12,709 nt of DNA from JBJXFK01 sp046155505 (GTDB taxonomy: Bacteria; Planctomycetota; Phycisphaerae; UBA1845; Fen-1342): assembly GCA_046155505.1 (NCBI GenBank), contig JBJXFK010000349.1:1-12709 (forward strand). The letters are read 5' to 3'. Below are positions 1-7,200 of the stretch, in pieces. Below the pieces are notes generated by a model. It was not told where the DNA came from. It did no database searches and was given only the letters and a program-made list of their open reading frames with translations. Numbering within the stretch: the stretch's first letter is position 1; every line of letters begins with the position of its first letter. The position numbers were made by a program, and so were the translations under genes.

Positions 1-1044
1 GCGAGCGGGCTGGATGAGATGCTCGGCTCGCCGTCGGTGACCGGCGGGCGTGTGTACTTTCAGACGCGATATGCGACGTATTGCCTGGGCAAGGCGGGCG
101 CGGCGACGAAAGACGTCATTCCCGCCACTGGCGTGGAAGGCGGCGAAGGCGAAAAGCCGGGCAAGGCGCTGATGATTCCGGGCGAGATCACGCTCGCGCC
201 GGGCGAGAGTGTGAAATTCGATCTCGCGCGGTTCACGACGTTTGGTCGCGCGTCGGCCGACGCGATTCCCGAGCCGGAGTGGACGCTCGCGGGCGCGGTG
301 GGTGTGTGGGACCCGAAGTCGCGCACGTTTACGGCCGGGCAGGACGCGAAATTCTCGGCGGGTGTGCTCAAGGCGAAGATCGGCGATGGCGAAGCGACGG
401 CGCGGATTCGCGTGTCGCCCAAGTTGCCGATCAAGGTCGATTTCGAGGACCTGAAGCCCGACGCCACGCCGCCCGGCTGGCAAAACGTCATCAGCAAGAC
501 CAAGATTATCGAGCAGGATGGCGGCAAAGTGCTGCAAAAGCTGGCCGAGCGTCCCTCGCCGCCGTTCATGCGGATTCGTGCGTACATGACGCCGCCGATC
601 GCGGGCGGCTACACGATCACGGCCGACATGATGAGCAATTCGCGCAAGACGCCGATCAAGGAGTTTTGGGCGGACATGGGTGTGATCAACTCGCGGTATG
701 AGTTGCGCATCATGGGCAACGAGCCGAAGGCGACGTATGTGCGGCTGGTCGCGTGGGATTCGATTCCTCGCGTGCAGAAGGACGTGCCTTTCGCGTGGCA
801 GCCGGGCGCGTGGTATCGCGCGAAATTCGAGGTTCGATATGACGGCGGCAAGGCGCTGCTGCGCGGCAAGGTCTGGCCGCGCGACGCGAAAGAGCCGGAC
901 GCGTGGCTGATCGAAGAGACCGATCCCTATCCGAATCTCGAAGGCAGTCCTGGTCTCTATGCCTACTCGAACGGAACGACCGAGAAGAGCAAGGGGGCCG
1001 AAGTGTTCTTCGACAACGTGACGGTTACGGACAACGCAAAGTAG
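1..1044 (+). CDS. Secreted PQQ-like propeller / jelly-roll protein, 3' part only
   Basis: The frame is open from base 1, so the gene begins before the window; 347 residues are visible, ending at TAG 1042-1044. The first ~30 residues (SPSVTGGRVYFQTRYATYCL) look like the last strand of a PQQ-like (BamB-type) beta-propeller blade. A Gly/Glu/Lys-rich linker and a small beta-rich Ig-like segment (about residues 55-140) follow. From about residue 145 (VDFEDL...PPGW) to the end (VFFDNVTVTD) it resembles a LamG/concanavalin-like or DUF1080-like jelly roll, a type that often binds or cleaves glycans in planctomycetes. No catalytic residues can be assigned. The next gene downstream, same strand, is another PQQ-like propeller, so the two may act together in the periplasm or at the surface. 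The stop codon is the first three bases of a TAGCGAG heptad repeat. Coding is firm; the domain names are by resemblance. Confidence 0.85.
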   Translation, partial: ASGLDEMLGSPSVTGGRVYFQTRYATYCLGKAGAATKDVIPATGVEGGEGEKPGKALMIPGEITLAPGESVKFDLARFTTFGRASADAIPEPEWTLAGAVGVWDPKSRTFTAGQDAKFSAGVLKAKIGDGEATARIRVSPKLPIKVDFEDLKPDATPPGWQNVISKTKIIEQDGGKVLQKLAERPSPPFMRIRAYMTPPIAGGYTITADMMSNSRKTPIKEFWADMGVINSRYELRIMGNEPKATYVRLVAWDSIPRVQKDVPFAWQPGAWYRAKFEVRYDGGKALLRGKVWPRDAKEPDAWLIEETDPYPNLEGSPGLYAYSNGTTEKSKGAEVFFDNVTVTDNAK

Positions 1045-1180
1045 CGAGTATCGAGTAGCGAATAGCGAGTGACAGACTCGCGGTTCGCGATTCTCGCTTG
1101 AGCTCGCATTACGAGTTACTGAAATTTGCTGGAGGTATTTGTGTTCAACTCGCAACTCGCTACTCGCTACTCGCTACTCG
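1042..1180. repeat. Inverted heptanucleotide repeat (TAGCGAG / CTCGCTA)
   Basis: The left arm (1042-1069) is four head-to-tail heptads: TAGCGAG, TATCGAG, TAGCGAA, TAGCGAG. The right arm (1149-1176, running on to 1180) is CTCGCAA followed by three CTCGCTA units and CTCGG. The reverse complement of the left arm matches the right arm at 25 of 28 positions. The 79-nt spacer holds further decayed CTCGC/GAGTT-like pieces, plus the ribosome binding site and GTG start of the next gene. The left arm includes the stop codon of the preceding gene; the right arm is translated as part of the next gene's signal peptide. Confidence 0.85.
1131..1136 (+). promoter_or_regulatory. Ribosome binding site that fixes the GTG start at 1141
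   Basis: GGAGGT lies 4 bases ahead of GTG 1141. An in-frame TTG at 1126 would place this motif inside the coding region and has no comparable site of its own. The motif sits in the spacer between the two arms of the heptad inverted repeat, so it would lie in the loop if the arms paired in mRNA. Confidence 0.75.
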
Positions 1181-2655
1181 GTGCCGCCCTCATGGCATCG
1201 GCCGCATTCGCGCAAACCGCCTCGAAGCCGAAGAAGGGCGATTGGACCATGTGGGGCGGCAGCCCGGATCGCAACATGGTCAGCGACGAAACCGGCATGC
1301 CGACCAAGTGGGACATCAAGACCGGCGAAAACATTCTCTGGTCCGCGCCGCTCGGGTCGCAGAGCTATGGCAACGCCGTCGTTTCGGGCGGAAAGGTTTT
1401 CGTCGGCACAAACAACGGCGGCGAGTTCCGCCCCAAGGCCAAAGGCGACAAGGGCATTCTGCTTTGTTTCGACGAGAAGAGCGGCAAGCTGCTCTGGCAG
1501 GCGACGCACGACAAGCTGCCCACCGGTCAGGTGAACGATTGGCCCGAGCAGGGCATCTGCTCGACCGTCGCGGTCGAGGGCGATCGCGTCTACTACGTCA
1601 GCAATCGATGTGAACTGGTCTGCGTCGATGTCGAAGGCCTGAAGCCCGGCAAGAACACTGGCCCGGTCACAGACGAAAAATACAACGAAGAGGGCGATGC
1701 CGACATCGTCTGGTCACTGGACATGATGGACCAGCTCGCCGTATTTCCGCACAACCTTGCGACCAGTTCGCCGGTCATCGTCGGCGATCTGATTTACATC
1801 CACACGTCTAATGGCGTGGATGAGGGCCATCTGAATCTGCCCTCGCCCGACGCGCCAGCGTTCATCGCGGTCAACAAGAAGACCGGCGAACTCGTCTGGC
1901 ATCGCAGCGATCCGGGCAAGCAGACGTTGCATGGACAGTGGTCCGCGCCGAGTTACGCCGTGATCGGCGGCACGCCGCAAGTGATTTTCGCCGGCGGCGA
2001 CGGCTGGTGCTATGCGTTCGATCCGCTCAAGGGCGGCGAGCCATTCTGGAAGTACGACCTGAACCCGAAAGACTCGAAGTATGTGCTTGGCGGGCGCGGC
2101 GTGCGTTGCTACATCATCGCCACGCCGGTGATTCACAGCGAGCGCGTGTTCCTCGCCGTCGGGCAGGATCCAGAGCATGGCGAAGGCGTCGGCAATTTTC
2201 ATTGCATCGACGCGACGAAGCGCGGCGACATCACCGAAAGCGGCAAGGTGTGGGCCGTAAGCGGCAAAAGCTTCAACCGCACGCTATCGACCGCCGCGGT
2301 GAAGGACGGACTGGTTTACAACTGCGATCTCAGCGGATTTGTCTATTGCTTCGACGAGAAGACCGGCAAGCAGCACTGGCGATATGACACCGAGGCGGCC
2401 CTGTGGGGTTCGTGCTATGTGGTTGACGGCAAGGTCTACATCGGCGACGAGGATGGGTATTTGCACATCCTCAAAGAAGGCAAAGAGCTGAAGGAGATTG
2501 CCAAAATCGACATGGGCGGCTCGGTCTACACGACGCCGGTGGCATCGAACGGCGTGCTATACGTGAACAATCGCCGCATGTTGTTCGCGATCAAGGAAGG
2601 TGCCAGGAGCACGCCGATCGCGGATAAGAAGAAAGAGCCGGCGGCGGGGCAATAG
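1141..2655 (+). CDS. Exported PQQ-like beta-propeller protein
   Basis: The protein has 504 residues from GTG 1141. The N-terminus is a Sec signal peptide with predicted cleavage after AFA at residue 24 (A-x-A rule). The rest is a chain of propeller blades with the usual pattern of Gly-x-Val-Tyr/Phe strand, then CFDEKSGKLLW or AVNKKTGELVW, ending in YCFDEKTGKQHW and YIGDEDGYLHIL. The C-terminus is a short Lys/Glu/Pro-rich tail. The fold matches the BamB/PQQ-like superfamily common in planctomycetes. I see no quinoprotein alcohol dehydrogenase signature (no disulfide-ring or Ca/Asp active site I can place), so an enzymatic role is not supported; binding or scaffolding outside the cytoplasm is more likely. 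It sits 96 bp after another PQQ-like gene and may share its transcript. Oddity: residues 6-13 (LATRYSLL) are encoded by heptad repeat DNA. Confidence 0.9.
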   Translation: MFNSQLATRYSLLGAALMASAAFAQTASKPKKGDWTMWGGSPDRNMVSDETGMPTKWDIKTGENILWSAPLGSQSYGNAVVSGGKVFVGTNNGGEFRPKAKGDKGILLCFDEKSGKLLWQATHDKLPTGQVNDWPEQGICSTVAVEGDRVYYVSNRCELVCVDVEGLKPGKNTGPVTDEKYNEEGDADIVWSLDMMDQLAVFPHNLATSSPVIVGDLIYIHTSNGVDEGHLNLPSPDAPAFIAVNKKTGELVWHRSDPGKQTLHGQWSAPSYAVIGGTPQVIFAGGDGWCYAFDPLKGGEPFWKYDLNPKDSKYVLGGRGVRCYIIATPVIHSERVFLAVGQDPEHGEGVGNFHCIDATKRGDITESGKVWAVSGKSFNRTLSTAAVKDGLVYNCDLSGFVYCFDEKTGKQHWRYDTEAALWGSCYVVDGKVYIGDEDGYLHILKEGKELKEIAKIDMGGSVYTTPVASNGVLYVNNRRMLFAIKEGARSTPIADKKKEPAAGQ

Positions 2656-2658
2656 AAA

Positions 2659-2792
2659 CGAATGCCGAAGGTTGAAGGACGAAGGCTAAAGGCCAAAGGT
2701 CTAAAGGCCAGAGGACGAAGGCTGAACGGCGACCGCGCGACGGGGGGCGATCGGTTTTCGGCATTCGACCTTTGGCCTTTGGCCTTCAAACC
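2659..2792. repeat. Second heptanucleotide repeat (RAAGGNN) with inverted arms
   Basis: From 2668 to 2721, eight A/GAGG cores follow each other at spacings of 7,7,7,7,8,7,7 bases (GAAGG, CTAAAGG, CCAAAGG and similar). The opposite orientation appears at 2768-2792 (ACCTTTGGCCTTTGGCC then TTCAAACC). An exact 11-nt inverted pair, CGAATGCCGAA (2659-2669) and TTCGGCATTCG (2757-2767), lies within it. The block fills the gap between two convergent genes, so its hairpin potential could end transcription from both sides, though there is no U-tract. The TGA of the minus-strand gene (2786-2788) lies inside the right arm. Confidence 0.8.
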
Positions 2793-2986
2793 TGGTCCAT
2801 TCGCCGATAGCTGACACGCATGCGCATCTGCGTGGCGATGCCGACCATGCCGAGGCCGGCCATGATGAACGCCGCCGCTACGAAGTAGGCCAGTAGTTGC
2901 GGAATGAAGATGATCAACATGCCGAGAAGGATGAGCATGACGCCCAACATGGCGGGCGGAATCCAGACACCGGCTGCTCCACTCAT
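2786..2986 (-). CDS. Small two-helix membrane protein, DUF3096-like
   Basis: The protein has 66 residues. The ATG at 2986 is preceded by AGGAG (2998-2994) with 7 bases between; an upstream in-frame GTG at 3007 has no such site. Two hydrophobic segments are visible, about residues 10-28 (PPAMLGVMLILLGMLIIFI) and 30-50 (LLAYFVAAAFIMAGLGMVGI), joined by a tight Pro-Gln turn; the tail is basic (MRMRVSYRRMDQV). Length and the 'LG-x-LIIFIPQLLAYFVA' style resemble DUF3096-type small inner-membrane proteins, whose role is unknown. It is convergent with the PQQ-like gene and has no operon partner. The family name is from memory; the coding call rests on the start site and the coherent hydrophobicity. 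Confidence 0.7.
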   Translation of the reverse strand: MSGAAGVWIPPAMLGVMLILLGMLIIFIPQLLAYFVAAAFIMAGLGMVGIATQMRMRVSYRRMDQV

Positions 2987-3242
2987 ACGATCGCTCCTGC
3001 GGGGCACACATGCGCCGCAGTCAGATGTTAGTCGCGGATCGGGCGGCGGAGTAGCGACAGGCGGCAGGCGAACACGCTCGCGATGTTCCGGCGTTGCCGG
3101 CGCGCGGCCCGATTCGCCTCGGTCGCGTTTTTCGCGGGTACCGCTTGTTTTCGGCAGTCGTACGAGTATCTTTTGGAGGCTTATTCGTTCGCGTCAGGCG
3201 GCACAACTCCCATGCGGGTCGTCGCCGTTGAAACGACGATTT

Positions 3243-3279
<37 letters not shown>

Positions 3280-3289
3280 TTCGGCGTAA

Positions 3290-3402
3290 CTCTACTTAAG
3301 CACCCAAAAAACCGCACTGGCGCTATCAAGAACGCGGTTTCTCAGAATCCTTCGGGACGACGAATCGACCCATGTAGAGCTGGATCGATCGCTTAAGTAG
3401 AG
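3290..3402. repeat. 113-nt element with perfect 12-nt terminal inverted repeats
   Basis: CTCTACTTAAGC (3290-3301) and GCTTAAGTAGAG (3391-3402) are exact inverted copies. Inside are a 7-bp hairpin, AAACCGC (3309-3315) with GCGGTTT (3334-3340), and a TCC-TTCG-GGA hairpin (3348-3357) with a UUCG-type tetraloop. GTAGAGC also occurs at 3374-3380, so the left arm could pair with either of two partners. This could be a MITE-like remnant or a small structured RNA. I see no clear target-site duplication and no strand preference. Confidence 0.6.
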
Positions 3403-3408
3403 CAAGCC

Positions 3409-3422
3409 AAATGTTAACATTT
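3409..3422. promoter_or_regulatory. 14-nt perfect palindrome AAATGTTAACATTT
   Basis: This is an exact AT-rich palindrome centred between 3415 and 3416, six bases after the 113-nt element, in otherwise GC-rich DNA. It could be a binding site for a dimeric regulator or recombinase. No adjacent gene clarifies its role. Confidence 0.35.
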
Positions 3423-3673
3423 ACCGAACAAGCGTCGCCCCAATCGGTGACCACTCAATCGTCTCATCGTCGAGTCGATCTTAGAGTCAGCCATGGACAC
3501 AATCCAACGCGAACTGCGGTAGTCTGAATCGACGTGATCCCGCGAACGACGTTCAGCTGCGGATGAACGAACCGGTTTTCGCCGATTGGCCCTCAACACC
3601 CGTGACCACAGCAAGTTAGCAGTTTTCGCCGTTTTCGCAAGGCTTCGCATTTCGACGCGTTTTGACGCGTCTT

Positions 3674-3689
3674 GTGGTAGTACTACCAC
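3674..3689. promoter_or_regulatory. 16-nt perfect palindrome GTGGTAGTACTACCAC
   Basis: This is an exact palindrome centred between 3681 and 3682. Half-site GTGGTAGT is the kind of sequence a dimeric repressor would bind. It lies just past the 3' end of the minus-strand ORF at 3728-3982 and near paired GACGCGT repeats, not ahead of any recognised gene. Function unknown. Confidence 0.35.
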
Positions 3690-3727
3690 TTTCGCGGAGC
3701 GACGAAGTGTGCGTGTCAGCTCGCAGC

Positions 3728-3982
3728 CTAACCGCGGGTTGCAGACGACCCGGGTGCCGGAGTGGCAGGAAGATCTGTGGATTCCGACGGCGGCGTTGGC
3801 GCGACGACCGGAGCGAACAGAGAACTCGTTTCATCGAGAGCCGCCAGCAATCTCCGCAGTTCACGGCCGATCTCCGGCGAATCTCGCGCCACGCTGTCGA
3901 CGAGCGCCTCGCGTTCGCGGGTCGATGGCCGCGACGTTTCGGCCAGCAAGCGCCTGACGCGCTCGCGCGACGGTAGGCTCAT
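3728..3982 (-). CDS. 84-residue protein resembling the N-terminal segment of planctomycetal kinases
   Basis: The ORF has 84 residues from ATG 3982, with GGAG 8 bases ahead of it; it ends in TAG (3730-3728). The frame stays open further upstream, but that extension crosses tRNA-T-arm-like DNA and lacks a ribosome site. Residues 1-55 form an Arg/Leu/Glu-rich, probably helical stretch (REALVDSVARDSPEIGRELR, then RLLAALDETSSLFAP). This resembles the 'aFLDxACxGDxxLRxEVxxLLxA' helical region that precedes the kinase domain in ECF-linked Ser/Thr kinases; the kinase at 10739 has a counterpart. The last ~30 residues are Pro/Ser/Thr-rich. No kinase domain follows. It may be a degraded gene end or a small stand-alone protein. 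Third-position GC is high in the first two thirds, supporting coding. Confidence 0.45.
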   Translation of the reverse strand: MSLPSRERVRRLLAETSRPSTREREALVDSVARDSPEIGRELRRLLAALDETSSLFAPVVAPTPPSESTDLPATPAPGSSATRG

Positions 3983-4281
3983 TCTCTCGGCTCCAATGCG
4001 AAAGTCAGAGGAGGCTGTTTCGGGGTTCGAGTCTCTTTTCCCGCACTTGCTCGTTGACCTTGAGGCCATCGCAGGGGGGGGGTGCGTTGCGGTCCAAGCC
4101 GCACCGGGAAAGTCGGGTTCCGCCTGCGGAAAGCAGATCGAAGACGACTTCGCTGCTGGCGTGCAAGCGGGTCGGAGTGCCGGGTTTGCCGGTAGCCCTG
4201 ATCGCAGACGTCACCTCCTCGACGATGCACGAGCGCGATGTCCTCGACACAGTTCGTTCGCCCGGACCGAGTTTCACGCTG
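3983..4281. other. Gap without a supported gene; tRNA-T-arm-like patch and G9 run
   Basis: The stretch holds GGTTCGAGTC followed 5 bases later by TTCCCGCA (4024-4045 region), spaced like the 3' end of a tRNA, but the T-stem pairs badly and no 5' half fits. A run of nine G lies at 4074-4082. A pair of overlapping alternative hairpins (GGTGCG/CGCACC and TGCGG/CCGCA) lies at 4081-4105. No terminator with a T-run is seen after the lipoprotein gene. Confidence 0.5.
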
Positions 4282-7200
4282 CTACGGAGATCCCTGAAAT
4301 TCGTACGCTCCGATATCAATGGTCGCGGTCCCATCACCGTCGCCGTCGGTGATGCGGCTATTGCCGGCAAAGTCCGTCGAGGACGGGAATTGATAGCCGG
4401 CGACAGTCTGGTCGGTATCAACTGCGTTATTCCCGCGGTCGACGCAGGGAGAGTCTCCGGCGATGCGATAATTCCCCCGGTTTCGATTGACGAACTTCGG
4501 ATCGCCGTAAGAGTTTTTAACGCCATCCAGCCCTGGCCATTCCACAGTAACCGTGAAGAGGCAAGAGCGAACGGGAGAGTGCAAAACGAGCTCGGTGTAG
4601 TCATAGCCGCTGTCCTGAAAGTTGAATGTGCGGTTTGCGATCTCGTCGAAGATGCAATTCTCAAACACGGTACGGAGCGCGTCCGATCCGAACCAGACGA
4701 TCGCGTTCCCAGTCGGTGTAGAGACGTTGTTCGAGAAAGTGCAATTCGTGATCGTCCTCGAGCCACCGGGAGCCAGGTTCGCCAGATACATGGCAGCGCC
4801 CGAATCTTCGGCGGAGTTATTGGCAACAACACACTGGATCAGCGCAAGATTGCCGCCACCGCTGTATATCGCACCGCCGGATTGGCTCGTGCCAGTAGTA
4901 GGGAGGGGGGCTGCCGTGTTGGACTCGAATCGTGTATCGGTAACGCGCAGTGTGCCCCCTCCCTGGAAAATGGCGCCGCCGCGTCCCGAAGTCGACGTGA
5001 AATCAAACGAGAAATAGCACTTGTTGTCCAGAAAACGGCAATTCGTGATAGTGCATGCGTTCTGAATGGAACCGAGATAAATCGCGCCGCCCTCGAGCGC
5101 CTGATTGGACTGAAAGAGACAGTCTAGAAAAGTCGCCGAGCCGGCTTCGAGCAAAACCGCGCCGCCCGCATTATTAGGAGCTACGCCGTTGCCGCTATCG
5201 TTCAACAAGGCGTTGCGCGTGAAGATGCAGGATTCGACACTCAACGTCGGGAAGCCGGTGGAGCCATAGGCTTCGGTGAAGATCGCGGCTCCGCCGTTGT
5301 AGGCACGGTTTTCGGTCAGCAAGCAGTTTCGCAGAACGAGTTTACCGCCCTGCAAGTGAACGACGGCACCCTTCTCGCGGGGATAACCAGCTGTGTTGGG
5401 GTACACATTCCTGAAATTTGCATGGGTGAGCGTGAATCCGTCCAGAATCGTAAACGGGCCGGTGTTTAGAGCGTTCACCAGACGCAGGTCGTCGAGGGCA
5501 TCAAATTGACCGTCGCCGTTGCGATCACCGCTAATGAAGGTCCCATTGGTGAACGCGTCCGAATTGCGTTGCCCGAGCTTACTTTCAGTGCCCGTGAAAC
5601 CGCCGTACAGGGCAACGTTTGACACAAGATTTAGCGGGCCATTCGCTATCGAAGCGGAGGGAAAATAGATTCCCGCCGCAACCCAAATTTCGGAAACGTC
5701 ATCGTCGCCCTGAGGGGTTGAGTTGCGAGCGTAAGCCTCCGATAGGGCGTCATAGATCTGTCCGAATGCGGTATCCCAGTTCGTCCCCTGGCCGGTGCCG
5801 GCGACGCCCGTGCCACTGGGCTTCACGAAGAGCTTCTTCGCCGGCGTCAGCGGGAATGGATCGAGGTTGTCCGCAATTCCGTCACCGTCGGTGTCGGCCT
5901 TGCGCGGGTCCGTGCCCAACGCCCTTTCCTGGCTGTCATTCAGCCCGTCCCGATCGAAGTCGGCAGAAGCGGGGTCCGACACGACGTGATAGGTGAGACC
6001 GGAAGAGAGCAACACGTCCCAGCCCGCCGGAATAGTGACCAAGGGGTCGGTCGTGACAATGGTGGGGAAGGATTCAACCGCATCGGTCAGACCGTCGCCG
6101 TCGGTGTCGGCGCTAAGGTCAGAAGTGCCGAACTGTTCCTCCTCGACGGCATACAGCCCGTCGCCGTCGTCGTCGCGCGTGAGGGCGAGATTGACGCGGT
6201 CCCCCGCTCGGATACGAATGTCTTCGAAGTTCGGTCCATCGTCACTGGCCGGCAGGCGATTCGTAATGAAGGTGGACCAGAAAGCCCGCGGGCTCGGAAT
6301 GCTAACCGGCTGACCGCGGAGCCGCGTCAGAACCGTGACGCCGGTGGGCACCCCATTTCTCGTTTGGCCCTGCGTCGCAAACGGAATCCTCAGTTGCCTG
6401 AGGGCGTCGACGAGTTTCAGGCCGGTCGTTCTGCCGCTGGGGTCGCGGTTGACCTCGGTGGCGACCAGGTAAGTTTCCGTCGTTCCATCGCCGAAATCGA
6501 TGAGAATTTGGGCGCTGCGGGCACGGGTTACCTCGCGCAGGAAGGCGAAGTTGCGACCATTGGCGTCGACCAGGGAGAAGGCCGGCGAGGCGAAATAGAG
6601 TCGCCCCGGATCGGCCAAGAATTCCCGAATTACATCTGCATTCACGTCCTGGGCCGACACCTGCACGATCGGGGTAACGTCACCGGGCGCAAGGGCCGTC
6701 GCCGCATCGTACGAAGGCTGAAGCGTTCCAATGGTCTTGAACGAGCCGGTGAACGCGGGGTCAGCCGAGTCAAATCCGGGACTCCACATGCGCACCGCGA
6801 TGGCGATATTGCTGAGGGCGAAACTCACGTCGCCGATGTTGCGAATCTGTACGCCGGCGGAAAGCGATCCGGTGGACACTGTCTCGGTCAGGGTCCGCGA
6901 GTTGGATTGCGATTCGTTGTACGCCTGGCTGCTGCTCTGCTCGGTCGAAGTGGTATCGGAGGTGCCGAAGTCGGTCGTCGTGTTTGTACCCGTTTCGCGT
7001 GCCCACTCATGAGAGTAGTCCGCCTCAACTTCGAGTTCAGTTCCTATCTTCGGGCTCGGGGGAACAAGTCCGAAACTGGTTGACGCCTGGACTCGTACGT
7101 GTCCTCCAACGGTATTCGTGTTGGTCGTAATGTCATGTTTCTCTTCAGACCTCGATGAAGACGACTCCGACGACTGCCCGCTCGTAATCCCGGTTTCCAC

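Larger units (their letters stand above)
3280..3727. other. Non-coding stretch rich in palindromes
   Basis: I find no convincing gene here. The open frames on both strands lack ribosome sites and have Arg/Ser-rich compositions typical of shadow frames. The stretch contains the 113-nt inverted-repeat element (3290-3402), palindromes at 3409-3422 and 3674-3689, an inverted pair CGTTCA/TGAACG (3550-3555 and 3564-3569), and a direct pair of GACGCGT (3654-3660, 3664-3670). It begins right at the broken tRNA, which suggests inserted or rearranged DNA. Confidence 0.6.

Noticed and set aside
1141..2655. Quinoprotein alcohol dehydrogenase
   Set aside because: Propeller repeats are present but no PQQ active-site signature can be placed and the family is mostly non-enzymatic BamB-like.
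3284..3418. Integron attC site (inverted arms with GCGTAAC and GTTAAC ends)
   Set aside because: The ends do not fit RYYYAAC/GTTRRRY, GTTAAC lies outside the arms, and there is no integrase or cassette array.
3754..3780. GCCGGAGTGGCAGGAA, like the start of a tRNA-Leu
   Set aside because: No D-loop, anticodon arm or T-arm follows; it is the 3' part of the minus-strand 84-residue ORF.
4009..4046. tRNA 3' end (GGTTCGAGTC ... TTCCCGCA) as the missing half of the tRNA-Gly or a separate tRNA
   Set aside because: Spacing is right, but the T-stem pairs mostly through G-T with one mismatch, the acceptor strand does not match GCGGGCG fully, and no anticodon arm fits.
4074..4082. Nine-G run as a phase-variation switch
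   Set aside because: It lies outside any supported gene and too far from a start or promoter to assign an effect.
4054..5127. 357-codon plus-strand open frame opposite the lipoprotein gene
   Set aside because: It crosses the stop of the lipoprotein gene, has Arg/Val/Ala-rich shadow composition and no ribosome site; the minus frame has clear domains.
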